A DNA stretch of 36,785 nucleotides from Anaerolineae bacterium (GCA_025454495.1 JALOOI010000013.1:1-36785); one strand, 5' to 3'; positions 1 through 7,912 are shown, counted from the first letter of the stretch. Numbers and translations: made by a program. The notes: generated by a model not told the origin, from the letters alone.

Positions 1-261
1 CAGCCCCACCAGTTCGACCCGGAACGCTTTCGCCCGGAGCAGGAGAAGCAGCTCCCGCGCTACGCCTATATGCCCTTTGGCGGCGGGCCGCGGGTGTGCA
101 TCGGCAACAGTTTCGCCATGATGGAAGCGAAATTGATCCTGGCGACCATCGCGCAGCGCTACCGGCTGCGGCTGAACCAGCGCCACGCCGTGCGCCCGGA
201 GCCGCTGGTCACGCTGCGGCCCTATGGTGGCATGAAAATGCGGCTGGAAGCGCGGGGCTGA
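1..261 (+). CDS. Cytochrome P450, C-terminal fragment (gene starts before the window)
   Basis: The reading frame is open from the first base and ends at TGA 259-261, giving the last 86 residues of a P450 monooxygenase. The window opens with the FDPERF segment of the meander region. The haem-binding loop FGGGPRVCIG follows, with the proximal cysteine that ligates the haem iron, and then the L-helix (NSFAMMEAKLILATIAQRY). These features are diagnostic for P450s. They do not show the substrate or whether the redox partner is fused. A GC-rich hairpin overlaps the stop codon, and the next gene converges on it. Nothing upstream can be assessed. The family call is secure; the function is unknown. 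Confidence 0.95.
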   Translation, partial: QPHQFDPERFRPEQEKQLPRYAYMPFGGGPRVCIGNSFAMMEAKLILATIAQRYRLRLNQRHAVRPEPLVTLRPYGGMKMRLEARG

Positions 262-276
262 GGCCGTTACAGCCCC
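254..276. terminator. Hairpin between convergent P450 and lytic transglycosylase genes
   Basis: GGGGCTG (254-260) pairs perfectly with CAGCCCC (270-276) around a 9-nt loop. The stem covers the stop codons of both convergent genes. There is no T-run on either strand, so this is a possible 3' end structure rather than a proven intrinsic terminator. Confidence 0.35.
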
Positions 277-914
277 AGGGCACGGGCCGCCTGGTCACAC
301 AGCCGCGCACCGCCCGCCTGCAACCAGGCATCCAGCGTGCTGCTGCTGGCCGCCCCTTTCAGCGCGTCGCTGTAAATGCCCACCGCCCACAGGTAGTAAC
401 GCTGCGTTTCTTTGGCCCAGGTGTGAAAATTGCGTTTCACCACCGAGGGGCCGCCGTTGTAGCACGCCAGCGTTAAGCCCAGGTCATCCCCGGAATAATC
501 CAGGCAGAACTGCACGAAGCGGGCGCTGCGGAGGGCGTTGGTATTGGGGTCTAATGACGATTCGCCGGCTTCAAAATGGAACGGCATCACCTGGAATAAG
601 CCCTGGGCCCCGGCGCTGCTGATGACCGTGGGGTGCCCGCACGATTCGATCTGCATGATGGTGGCCAGCAAATTGGGGTCCAGGCTGTACTGGGCCGACC
701 AGCGCTCAATATCGGCGCTCCAGTAGTTGATGGTGGGGGTAAACAGGGGGGCCAGCGCCCCGCTGCGCCGGGGGAACAGCGTGTCCAGCCGCAGCCCGGT
801 GGCCTGCAACAGGCTGTTCAGCAGCACCGGCAGCAGCAGCAAAAAAACCATGCTGCCCGCCAGCAGCACCGCGCCCCGTCCGGGCCAGCGTCGTGTGTGG
901 GTTGTGGATGGCAT
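267..914 (-). CDS. Membrane-anchored lytic transglycosylase (SLT domain)
   Basis: This 215-residue protein has an Arg-rich N-terminus and one hydrophobic segment (about residues 17-38), with no obvious signal cleavage site, so it is probably anchored with the enzyme domain outside. From about residue 70 it matches the soluble lytic transglycosylase fold. The catalytic glutamate lies in ATIMQIESCG, followed by SSAGAQGLFQVMP and later LACYNGG, the conserved family signatures. The expected reaction is non-hydrolytic cleavage of the MurNAc-GlcNAc bond in peptidoglycan, forming 1,6-anhydroMurNAc. The ATG at 914 is preceded by GGAG at 5-nt spacing. A promoter carrying a LexA-type box lies about 75 nt upstream. 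Its role (remodelling, secretion or autolysis) is not shown. Confidence 0.9.
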   Translation of the reverse strand: MPSTTHTRRWPGRGAVLLAGSMVFLLLLPVLLNSLLQATGLRLDTLFPRRSGALAPLFTPTINYWSADIERWSAQYSLDPNLLATIMQIESCGHPTVISSAGAQGLFQVMPFHFEAGESSLDPNTNALRSARFVQFCLDYSGDDLGLTLACYNGGPSVVKRNFHTWAKETQRYYLWAVGIYSDALKGAASSSTLDAWLQAGGARLCDQAARALGL

Positions 915-986
915 ACCGGCTCCGCCTCATCACGGGTGTGTTTGCAGGGTATACGCAGCCGCCGGGTGTGGCGTTGCGCTGCCATC

Positions 987-1015
987 ATCATAGAACAAAA
1001 GTTCGTAAAAGGCAA
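987..1015 (-). promoter_or_regulatory. Promoter of the lytic transglycosylase with an embedded GAAC-N4-GTTC box
   Basis: Read on the minus strand, TTGCCT (1015-1010), a 17-nt spacer and TATGAT (992-987) form a sigma-70-like promoter. The spacer ends with GAACTTTTGTTC (1004-993), a perfect GAAC-N4-GTTC palindrome that directly abuts the -10 element. This is the consensus LexA/DinR box of Gram-positive-type SOS regulons. No lexA gene is in the window, so assignment to LexA is inference. Confidence 0.55.
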
Positions 1016-1041
1016 GCCCGCCGCCTGCGCCGGGGAATGCA

Positions 1042-1073
1042 AACGGGCTGCCCGCCGCGACAGACAGCCCGTT
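1042..1073 (-). terminator. Probable terminator of coaE
   Basis: A perfect 9-bp stem, AACGGGCTG (1042-1050) with CAGCCCGTT (1065-1073), lies 22 nt beyond the coaE stop. Only a short TTTGCATT tract follows in the minus sense, so termination may be weak. Confidence 0.5.
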
Positions 1074-1094
1074 GATGGGTGGGGTACGTGCTGG

Positions 1095-2408
1095 CTAAAT
1101 GGGCTGCAACACGCGATCTTTACGCAGCTGCTTCCAGTACACCTGGTAGGCATGTTCGCGCAGGGTTTCTTCCACCGCTTCGCGCCAGGCAGGAATTTTG
1201 ATGTCCTTCAGCGCAATCGGCGCGTAGCCATCGGCAGCATAGGCCTTCAGCGTGGCCGGGGGCGCATCCATGGGCAGGAAGAAGAAGGAGACTTCGCTCT
1301 GTAATTCTTTGGAAGCGGCTTCCACCGCCACAATCAGCGCGTGGATGATGCTTTCGGCCGGAATATTGCGCCCGACGTAAAATTCATCCATCCGCGTGAC
1401 CAGGTTTTCCACCGTCCAGCCCATCACCCCGATCACCGCCTGGCTCTTATCATGGGCCACCAGGTAGCTTTTCTGGCCGAAGTTCATCATGATGTCCATG
1501 CGCGAGACCTGGCGGCCCGAAGCCGCCGTGATGAAGGTGGCAATATCCTGGGCATTGGCCGGCGAACCGCGCTTAACCATGACACCGGAGACATCCACCG
1601 CCACTTCGGGCGCATCAATGCTGGCGGCCGGGGTTGGGGTCGGGGCCGGGCGGGGCGGGGCGGGCGGCGCGGGGGCCACGGGCCGTGATTGTGCCTGCGG
1701 CTGCGGCTGCGACTGGGCCGGCGCGGCGGTCGCGGCTTTCGGCGGGGCGGGCGGCGTGGGCGTGGGCGCGGTGGCCGGCTGCGCCTGGGCCGGCGCGGCG
1801 GACAGCAGTTTGCGAATTTCGTTCCACTGCTGCTGCACCTGTTTCCACGTTTCTTCCACGTTGCCATTGTTATCAATGACCACGGCGGCCCGCTTCAGTT
1901 TTTCGCCCTGCGGGCCCTGCGCCATGATGCGCTGTTTGGCTTCCGCTTCGCTCATTTTGCGCTTCGCCACCAGCCGCTGATACTGCGTTTGCGGCTTGGC
2001 ATCCACCACCCACACCGCATCCACCAGCGTATGTAAATCCGTCTCCAGCAGCTTAATCGCTTCGATCACCACCACGCGCTGCGTGGCCCGGCCGGCCAGC
2101 GCGTTAATGCCCTGGCGGATGATGGGATGGGTGATTTCTTCCAGTTTCTTCAGCAAATCCGGGTTGGCAAAGACGATTTGCCCCAGCATCCCCCGGTTGA
2201 TGCGGCCATCGGGGCCGATGATGGATTTGCCGAACATATCCACAATCGGTTTATACGCCGGTGCGCCGGGCATCATCACCTGATGCGCCAGGCTGTCTGC
2301 GTCGATGGTGTATGCGCCGGAGTGCTGGAGCATCTGCCGCACGACGCTCTTGCCCGTGGCAATATTTCCCGTAAGACCAATGACATATTTGTTGGGCCAC
2401 CGACTCAC
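1095..2408 (-). CDS. coaE: Dephospho-CoA kinase fused to a C-terminal GNAT-like domain
   Basis: The N-terminal ~200 residues are a dephospho-CoA kinase, which phosphorylates the ribose 3'-OH of dephospho-CoA in the last step of CoA synthesis. The P-loop is GLTGNIATGKS (residues 11-21), followed by the DADSLAH segment, the long helical lid and the AVVIDNNG motif near the end of the domain. A low-complexity Pro/Ala/Gln linker (about 205-272) leads to ~165 residues resembling an acetyltransferase-like fold (SYLVAHDKSQAVIGVMGW and later). An ordinary CoaE is about 200 residues, so this is a fusion. I choose GTG 2408 because GGAGGT lies 6 nt upstream and the protein then begins MSRWPNKYVIGLTGN. 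An upstream in-frame TTG at 2435 has no comparable site. Whether the C-terminal domain is catalytic is unknown. Confidence 0.92.
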   Translation of the reverse strand: MSRWPNKYVIGLTGNIATGKSVVRQMLQHSGAYTIDADSLAHQVMMPGAPAYKPIVDMFGKSIIGPDGRINRGMLGQIVFANPDLLKKLEEITHPIIRQGINALAGRATQRVVVIEAIKLLETDLHTLVDAVWVVDAKPQTQYQRLVAKRKMSEAEAKQRIMAQGPQGEKLKRAAVVIDNNGNVEETWKQVQQQWNEIRKLLSAAPAQAQPATAPTPTPPAPPKAATAAPAQSQPQPQAQSRPVAPAPPAPPRPAPTPTPAASIDAPEVAVDVSGVMVKRGSPANAQDIATFITAASGRQVSRMDIMMNFGQKSYLVAHDKSQAVIGVMGWTVENLVTRMDEFYVGRNIPAESIIHALIVAVEAASKELQSEVSFFFLPMDAPPATLKAYAADGYAPIALKDIKIPAWREAVEETLREHAYQVYWKQLRKDRVLQPI

Positions 2409-2453
2409 GGCTGCACCTCCACATTTTGCGATCAAGTCGAAAGAACAGGGCTG

Positions 2454-2459
2454 ATTATA
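2454..2459 (-). promoter_or_regulatory. Extended -10 element upstream of coaE
   Basis: Minus-strand TGTTATAAT is a perfect TATAAT with an extended -10 TG, placed 45 nt before the GTG start. No convincing -35 is visible at 16-18 nt. Confidence 0.5.
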
Positions 2460-2540
2460 ACATGCCCGCGCGAAGCCTGCCGGGGCATATGGTTACGGTA
2501 CAGCCACTTACATTGTAGTCCAGGTGGCACCGGGTTCGCA

Positions 2541-2570
2541 AATGCAAAACGCTCACCTCCGGGGTGAGCG
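2541..2570 (-). terminator. Intrinsic terminator after the YceI gene
   Basis: In the minus sense an 8-bp perfect stem, CGCTCACC/GGTGAGCG (2570-2550), with a 5-nt loop is followed by TTTTGCATTT. It lies 31 nt beyond the YceI stop. Confidence 0.8.
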
Positions 2571-2601
2571 CTGCCGATGCTCGTGCGGGCGGCGGGGCCG
2601 C

Positions 2602-3129
2602 TTACGCCGCCGGGTTGGCTTCCACGTTCAGCTCAATTTTGATCTCTTTGCCCACCAGCACGCCGCCGGCTTCCAGCACCTGGTTCCACGTCAGGCCAAA
2701 ATCTTCCCGGTTGATGGTGGTGCGCCCGGCGAACCCGGCCACCTGCTGCCCCCAGGGGTTTTTGCTGGTGCCCAGGAAGTCCACTTCCATGGTCACTTCA
2801 CGGGTCACACCGCGAATCGTCAGGTCGCCCAGCACCGTGGCGTGGCTGGCATCGGCCGCCTGCACGGCTTTGCTCTTAAAGGTGATGCTGGCATGGTTGG
2901 CCACATCCAGAAAGTCCGGGCTGCGCAGGTGATTATCGCGGTCGGCCATGCCGGTGCTGATGCTGGCGGCGGGGATGGTGGCTTCCACAGCCGCCGCGGC
3001 AGGGTTGGCCGGGTCAAAATGAATCACGCCGCTGATGCCGGAAAAGCTGCCGCGTACCGTGGCAAACATCATGTGCTTCACGGCGAAATCCGCCGAAGTG
3101 TGGGCTGTATCCAGGTTCCAGGTGGCCAT
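2602..3129 (-). CDS. YceI-family lipid-binding-like protein
   Basis: This 175-residue protein matches the YceI family, a lipocalin-like beta-barrel that binds isoprenoid or other amphiphilic molecules. It begins MATWNLDTAHTSADFAVKH, and the family's Asp-x-x-His-Ser/Thr start and the motif FDPANP are present. The VLGDLTIRGVTREVTMEVDF stretch is also typical. No signal peptide is visible, so it is probably cytoplasmic, unlike periplasmic E. coli YceI. ATG 3129 is chosen because AGGAGA lies 8 nt upstream. The in-frame region above it covers operator-like DNA and is not coding. It is transcribed alone, divergently from the VWA-FHA gene, and ends at a clear terminator. The physiological ligand is unknown. 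Confidence 0.9.
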   Translation of the reverse strand: MATWNLDTAHTSADFAVKHMMFATVRGSFSGISGVIHFDPANPAAAAVEATIPAASISTGMADRDNHLRSPDFLDVANHASITFKSKAVQAADASHATVLGDLTIRGVTREVTMEVDFLGTSKNPWGQQVAGFAGRTTINREDFGLTWNQVLEAGGVLVGKEIKIELNVEANPAA

Positions 3130-3157
3130 GTCTATTATCTCCTGTGATGAGTTCGTG

Positions 3158-3252
3158 ATTAAATGGACTGTAGTCCGCTTCACTGTTAGAAGCATACTCG
3201 CCTTTGGGCTGGATGTCTATTAGAAGGCTGTTAGAAAACGGACGATAGTCCG
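3158..3252. promoter_or_regulatory. Divergent control region with two GGAC-N4-GTCC palindromes and a repeated CTGTTAGAA
   Basis: Between the divergent YceI and VWA-FHA genes are GGACTGTAGTCC (3165-3176) and CGGACGATAGTCCG (3239-3252), both of the form GGAC-N4-GTCC. The direct repeat CTGTTAGAA occurs at 3183-3191 and 3228-3236. The first palindrome abuts ATTAAA (minus TTTAAT, 3158-3163), a possible -10 for YceI. A half-site, TGTAGTCC, recurs at 2514-2521. This resembles operator sites for a dimeric repressor, but the cognate regulator is not visible. Confidence 0.5.
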
Positions 3253-3295
3253 ATTTTGGCCCCGCGGCCGAAAATACCGGATTAAAAGCGGGTTG

Positions 3296-3304
3296 TGCTA
3301 AAAT
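3296..3304 (+). promoter_or_regulatory. Extended -10 element of the VWA-FHA gene
   Basis: TGCTAAAAT (TGn plus TAAAAT at 3299-3304) lies 34 nt before the ATG. The distal GGAC-N4-GTCC palindrome would be centred near -65 relative to the predicted start. Confidence 0.4.
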
Positions 3305-3338
3305 GAAAGGCCGGGTGGCATAACACGCGCAGGACAAA

Positions 3339-4997
3339 ATGATGCGGGCCGATTTTTCGCTGGATTATGATGTGCTGACGGTTGAGAGACCGCAGAAATT
3401 GTATCTGATGGCGCGTTTTGCGTCGGCGGGGGCTGCCGGTGAAAAGACCCGCCGCCCGCTGAACCTGAGCCTGGTGCTGGATCGCAGCGGGTCGATGGCG
3501 GGGGCCAAGATTGATTACACCCGCCAGGCGGCGCAGTTCCTGGTGCAGCACCTGGGGGCGCAGGATGTTTTTTCGGTGGTGCTGTATAACGACAAAGTGG
3601 AAACGCTGCTCCAGCCGGAGATCGTCACCCACAAAGACACGCTCATTCAGCGCCTGGAGCAAATTCGCGTGCATGGCACCACCAACCTCAGCGGGGGCTG
3701 GCTGGAAGGCTGCCGCCATGTGGCCGCCAGCCTGAAGGCGGCCGCCCTCAACCGCGTCATCATCATCAGCGATGGGCTGGCCAACCGGGGGGTGACGGAT
3801 ACCGGGCAGCTCGTGCGGATGGTGCAGCAAAAGCGCGAAGAAGGCGTGACCACCACCACCATGGGCCTGGGTGATGAATTTAACGAAGATTTGATGATGG
3901 CCATGGCCAACGCCGGCGGCGGGGCCTACTACTTCATCGAAAGCCCGGAAGTAACCCCGCACATCTTTCAGGAAGAGCTGAAAGGGCTGCTGAACGTGGT
4001 GGGGCAAAACCTGGCCATCAGCATCCTGCCGGGGGAGGATGTGCTGCGGGTGAACCAGTTGAACGCTTATGCCTTCCAGGCGGCGGGGCGCAATATCACC
4101 TATCACCTGGGCGATATTTTTAGTGATGAGATTAAGACGCTGGTGCTGGAACTGGACATTCCCGCCTTGCAGCGCCTGGGCGAATGCCACATCGCCCGGC
4201 TGCGCTTTGAATATGATGAGATCACCGGCGACCGCAGCACCCACCACCAGAGCGAGATGCCCGTCACCATCAATATTCGTCCTCCGGGGGCCCTGCCAAC
4301 CACGGCTCAGCCGGAGGTGGAACAATCGGTGCTGCTGCTGAAGGCGGCCCAGGCCCGCAAACGGGCCATCGCGGCGGCCGACCGGGGCGATTATCAGGCG
4401 GCATCGCAGGTGCTGGATGAGGTGGCCGGGGCCATCGCGGCGGCCAGCGTGCAAAATGCCCGCCTCAACGAAGAACGCGCCGCCCTGCGCGAACAGTCGC
4501 TCCGGCTGGCCCAGGGCAAAGAAGTTTATGATGAATACACCCGCAAAACCATGTCCACCCAGTCTTTTTACACCATGACCGGGCGGCATGAGGATACCAT
4601 GCTGCTGCGCCTGCGCGAACAGCAGCGCCGCCAGACGCTGGCGGATGAACCATCGCCGGTCATCACCCCGGCTGCGCCCGCGGCACCGGCCGCGCCGGTG
4701 GAACTGCGCCCCGGCGTTACGCCCACCCATATCGAATGGAAAGATCAGCTCATCGCCCTGCAACCCGTCCTGACCCGTATCGGCCGGGCCCCGCAGAATG
4801 AATTTGTGCTGAATGAACGCGGAGTCTCGCGCTTTCATTGCCAGATTCGGCGCGAAGGCGATAAACTTATTCTGGAAGACCTGGGCAGCACCAACGGTAC
4901 CACGCTGCGCGGCGACCGCCTGACGGGGCCGCATGTGCTCAGCGTGGGCGATGTCGTTTATGTGTGCGATGAAAAACTGGTCTTCCGCCTGCCATAA
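3339..4997 (+). CDS. VWA domain protein with C-terminal FHA domain
   Basis: This 552-residue protein has no signal peptide or membrane segment. A von Willebrand factor A domain (about 40-215) shows an intact MIDAS, DRSGSM at 48-53, with HGTTNLSGG and IISDG later, so it should bind a divalent metal and a protein partner. Predicted beta and helical segments follow (about 230-420), then a Pro/Ala linker. A C-terminal FHA domain (about 475-552) has IGRAPQNEF, SRFHCQI and GSTNGT, the phosphothreonine-reading signature. The architecture suggests a phosphorylation-dependent scaffold or sensor. Ser/Thr kinases are its usual partners, but none is in this window. AGGA lies 5 nt before ATG 3339, and a second ATG follows immediately. 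Confidence 0.93.
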   Translation: MMRADFSLDYDVLTVERPQKLYLMARFASAGAAGEKTRRPLNLSLVLDRSGSMAGAKIDYTRQAAQFLVQHLGAQDVFSVVLYNDKVETLLQPEIVTHKDTLIQRLEQIRVHGTTNLSGGWLEGCRHVAASLKAAALNRVIIISDGLANRGVTDTGQLVRMVQQKREEGVTTTTMGLGDEFNEDLMMAMANAGGGAYYFIESPEVTPHIFQEELKGLLNVVGQNLAISILPGEDVLRVNQLNAYAFQAAGRNITYHLGDIFSDEIKTLVLELDIPALQRLGECHIARLRFEYDEITGDRSTHHQSEMPVTINIRPPGALPTTAQPEVEQSVLLLKAAQARKRAIAAADRGDYQAASQVLDEVAGAIAAASVQNARLNEERAALREQSLRLAQGKEVYDEYTRKTMSTQSFYTMTGRHEDTMLLRLREQQRRQTLADEPSPVITPAAPAAPAAPVELRPGVTPTHIEWKDQLIALQPVLTRIGRAPQNEFVLNERGVSRFHCQIRREGDKLILEDLGSTNGTTLRGDRLTGPHVLSVGDVVYVCDEKLVFRLP

Positions 4998-4998
4998 C

Positions 4999-5028
4999 GG
5001 CGGGGCCCCCGCGGCTACCTTTTTTTGA
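4999..5028 (+). terminator. Possible weak terminator after the VWA-FHA gene
   Basis: A short GC hairpin (GCGGGG with CCCCGC, about 5001-5013) is followed 8 nt later by TTTTTTG at 5022-5028. The distance from stem to T-run is longer than usual. Confidence 0.3.
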
Positions 5029-5057
5029 TAATGCCAGTGCTGGAGTAGAGCCATACC

Positions 5058-5612
5058 ATGTCACAATCACAGGTGCACACGGTGCAGATCGCCGGAGTTA
5101 CCCGGCACCTGCCCTTATTTGAAATTAAGCCCGGTGTACGCATCGCCATTTTGAACATCCTGGGCGATGTGGAACTGGTGGCCGCGGCCGCCAGAGCGCT
5201 GGCCGCGCCGCTGGCCGCCCGCCAGCCCGAACTGCTGGTGACGGCCGAGGCCAAAGCCATTCCCATCGCCTATGCCCTGGCCGCCGAGCTAAAGCTGCCC
5301 TATGTGGTGCTGCGCAAATCCTACAAGCCGTATATGGGCGACGCGCTGCAATCCGAAACGCTGAGCATTACCACCGGCACGCCGCAAATGCTGTTTTTGG
5401 ACGAAAAAGATCGCGCCCTGGTGGGCGGGCGCAAAGTGGCCATCGTGGATGATGTGATCTCTACCGGCAGCACGTTACAGGGAATGCGGCTCATTCTGCA
5501 AAAAGCCGGCGCGGAGATCATCGCGGAGGCGGCCATTTTGACCGAAGGCGACCGGGCCCAGTGGCACAACATCATCGCCCTGGGGCATTTGCCCGTGTGG
5601 GTGGACAGCTAA
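5058..5612 (+). CDS. Phosphoribosyltransferase of the adenine phosphoribosyltransferase type
   Basis: This 184-residue protein carries the type I phosphoribosyltransferase PRPP loop, VAIVDDVISTGST (residues 127-139), with the two acidic residues followed by TGST. The adenine/xanthine PRT flexible loop region (VVLRKSYKPYMG) and an N-terminal LLVTAEAKAIPIAYALA segment place it with COG0503. The expected reaction is transfer of ribose-5-phosphate from PRPP to a purine base for salvage. The exact base, or a regulatory role as in PurR-like proteins, cannot be read. It lies 60 nt after the VWA-FHA gene and 2 nt before the Nudix gene (TAA-cc-ATG), so it is probably co-transcribed with a nucleotide-processing partner. 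Confidence 0.88.
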   Translation: MSQSQVHTVQIAGVTRHLPLFEIKPGVRIAILNILGDVELVAAAARALAAPLAARQPELLVTAEAKAIPIAYALAAELKLPYVVLRKSYKPYMGDALQSETLSITTGTPQMLFLDEKDRALVGGRKVAIVDDVISTGSTLQGMRLILQKAGAEIIAEAAILTEGDRAQWHNIIALGHLPVWVDS

Positions 5613-5614
5613 CC

Positions 5615-6182
5615 ATGCCGCGCCGGGTGCACATCCTCAGCCAGCGTGTGGTGTTCCAGCAGGCGTTTTTCCGCATTCAGGAAGCCCGGCTGACGCATGA
5701 ACTGGACGACGGCCGCATGAGCGCGGAACTGGTGCGCCTCAATTTTGAGCGCGGCGACAGCGTGGCGGCCCTCGTGCATGACGTGGCGGCCGGTACGCTG
5801 CTGTTCACCGAACAGTTCCGCTACCCGGCGTATACGAAAGGCAGCGGCTGGCTGCTGGAAGTGCCGGCCGGCACGGTGGAAGCCGGCGAAGCGCCGGAAG
5901 CCACCCTGCGCCGCGAGATCGAGGAGGAGATTGGCTACACGCTGCACAGCGTGCAGCACATCAGCACTTTTTTCCTCAGTCCGGGCGGCACATCGGAGCG
6001 CATTCACCTGTATTATGCCGGCGTAACCGCGCAGGATAAAACCGGGCCCGGAAGGCGAAGCGATTCGCCTGGTGGCGCTGCCGCTGGCGGAGGCGCTGGC
6101 CGCCATCGCCGATGGGCGTATTCAGGATGCCAAGACCATCATCGGCGTGCAGTGGCTGCACCGGCACCCGCCGGCGCGATAG
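5615..6182 (+). CDS. Nudix hydrolase (ADP-ribose pyrophosphatase-like), interrupted by a +1 frameshift
   Basis: The protein begins MPRRVHILSQ at ATG 5615. It carries a full Nudix box from about residue 88 (GTVEAGEAPEATLRREIEEE continuing to IGY), matching GX5EX7REUXEEXGU, which binds Mg2+ and hydrolyses nucleoside diphosphate-X compounds. FLSPGGTSERIHLYYA after the box is typical of the ADP-ribose pyrophosphatase branch. After AQDKTG the frame breaks. Removing one C from CCC at 6047-6049 restores GPEGEAIRLVALPL and a natural C-terminus, WLHRHPPAR, ending at TAG 6180-6182. Without the correction the frame runs into a nonsense Ala/Gly-rich tail ending at 6241. The intact product would be about 188 residues. 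A sequencing or assembly error is the simplest explanation. Confidence 0.85.
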
Positions 6183-6191
6183 GGACGGCCC

Positions 6192-7840
6192 TCACAGCAC
6201 CCGGCGCTCTTGCAGCAGCGCCAGCAACTGCCCGTAGCTGAGGCCATACTGCGCCGCCAGTTCGATGGCGTAGCTTTTGCCGGCCGGTGCGCCGGGCACA
6301 ATGCGGTACGTGCGCCGGACGGTGGTTTCGCCGGGGCGTTCTTCCTGGGGCTGGTGCCGGGCGTTTCCGCGTTCAGCCGGTCGCATTCCAGCGCCAGATC
6401 GTGCAGATGGGTGGCGAAAATGGCCCGCGCCCCCAGGACGCGCAGGATTTTGACCACCTCCCGCGCCAGGTACAGCCCTTCGCTGAGGCTGGTGCTGGCC
6501 AGCGATTCGTTCATCAGGATGAGGCTTTGCCCGGTGGCCTGCTGAAAGATGGCGTGCAGGCGCTGCGCTTCTTCGCCCAGGCGGCCGGTGTTGCCCTCGG
6601 GCCGTTCTTCGGTGGCGAAGTGGGTGTAAATGCCATCGGCGAGGCTCATGCGGGCGCTGACGGCCGGCACATGCAGCCCCGCCTGGAACAGCACCTGCGC
6701 CACGCCCACCGCGCCGGTGTAGGTGGTCTTGCCGCCCATGTTGGGCCCGGTGAGGATGAAGATGCGCCCGTCCGGGGTGAAGCGGGCATCGTTCATCACC
6801 ACCATCTCCCGCGCGGGCTGCCCGCGCCCCTGCACCAGCAGCGCCAGATGCAGGTTATACAGCCCCGCCAGTTCGGTCCGCCGTTCCTGCGCCGGGGCGA
6901 TCTGCGGTACGCACACCGGCAGCCCGGCCGCCTCCAGCCGGCGGATGAGGCGCACCGCCCCCAGGTAAAAGGTGATCTCCGTTTTGAGCGCCACAAAGAA
7001 CTGGCTGTGCAGCGCGGTGTATTTTTTGAGCGCCTGCACCACCGGCCGGCTGATGTCTTCCAGCATCAGCGTTAAATCGCGGAACAGCGGCGGCATAAAC
7101 GGGCTGTCGGTGCGGCGCAGTTCCACCGCAAACGACGCACCGCCCGTATTCACCTGGCGGCTGTCGTGCAGCGGCCGGTCGGTGGTGCCGGAATCGCCTT
7201 TTTTGGGGAACAGCCGGCTCATCATGGACGAAGCCTGAAAATGATAGGGGTTGGCCGTGAGCAGGGTGGCGGTGGTGGGACGCATGTCTTCATCCAGGTT
7301 AATGCCCACGGTGATGCTGCCAATGCTGCGAATGCGCGGCATCAGCTGCGGCAGTTCCTGCTGAAGCTGTTGAAACTGCGCCTCTTCGGTGATGGCCTGC
7401 ACCGCCTGGCGCAGCCGGATCATGCCTTCGGAGCGCAGGCCGTCGCCGGCTTCGCGCAGCAGCGCCGCGAACAGCAGCACGCAGGCCACGTAATTTTCCA
7501 GTTCGCTCAGCCGCCAGGCCACTTTTTGCAGCGCCGTTTCGTGCCAGTCCGGGTAGGTGAGGTAGCTCTCCAGCGTCTGGATGGCCGTCAGCGCTGCTTC
7601 AAAACGCGGCACCAGCGCCGGCAGCGCCAGCCAGTCGGACAGAATGTCCTGGCGATAACGGATGACCGTTTCATCCTGGCACAGGTTGAGCAGGATGGCC
7701 AGCAGGGCGCGATCATCCCCCGCGGCCGGGGCAAGCTGCCGGGCCAGCGCCGCCAGTTGCAAATCCAGCGCGGTCTCTGCGCCCAGGCGCGGGGCCAGGG
7801 AACGCTCTTCAGGGGTAGTCCATAACAGGCTCAGGGGCAT
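6192..7840 (-). CDS. MutS-family ATPase without mismatch-recognition domain; C-terminus frameshifted
   Basis: About 550 residues contain the MutS core/lever helices (about 20-330) and the ATPase domain, with Walker A GPNMGGKTT near residue 365. The mismatch-recognition domain and its Phe-x-Glu motif are absent, as are the Smr nuclease and KOW parts of MutS2. The Walker B region reads LILMNESLAST, so the usual Asp of LLDE is Asn. This may define a subfamily. HLHDLAL fits the expected ATPase His motif. Near 6347-6350 one base appears to be missing from a G-run. Restoring it joins the frame to a sensible C-terminus (TYRIVPGAPAGKSYAIELAAQYGLS, split around the lid) ending at TGA 6194-6192. The role may be mismatch-independent DNA structure binding, but this is unproven. 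Confidence 0.82.
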
Positions 7841-7903
7841 TGTGTTAACCTTCCCGGTGTGTGCCCTCTATTGAACCGCAAAGCCGCCCGCCACGCAAAG
7901 CGA

Positions 7904-7912
7904 TGTTATAAT
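7904..7912 (+). promoter_or_regulatory. Extended -10 element of the tandem acetyltransferase gene
   Basis: TGTTATAAT, a consensus TATAAT at 7907-7912 with the extended TG, lies 47 nt upstream of ATG 7960. No good -35 is seen. Confidence 0.5.

Noticed and set aside
96-476. Alternative-frame ORF over the P450 and transglycosylase ends
   Set aside because: It is a shadow frame. The P450 and SLT motifs fix the true frames and strands.
3282-5054. 590-codon antisense open frame opposite the VWA-FHA gene
   Set aside because: It is rich in Gln, His, Arg and Gly, has no recognisable domain, and is a codon-bias shadow of the real gene in this GC-rich DNA.
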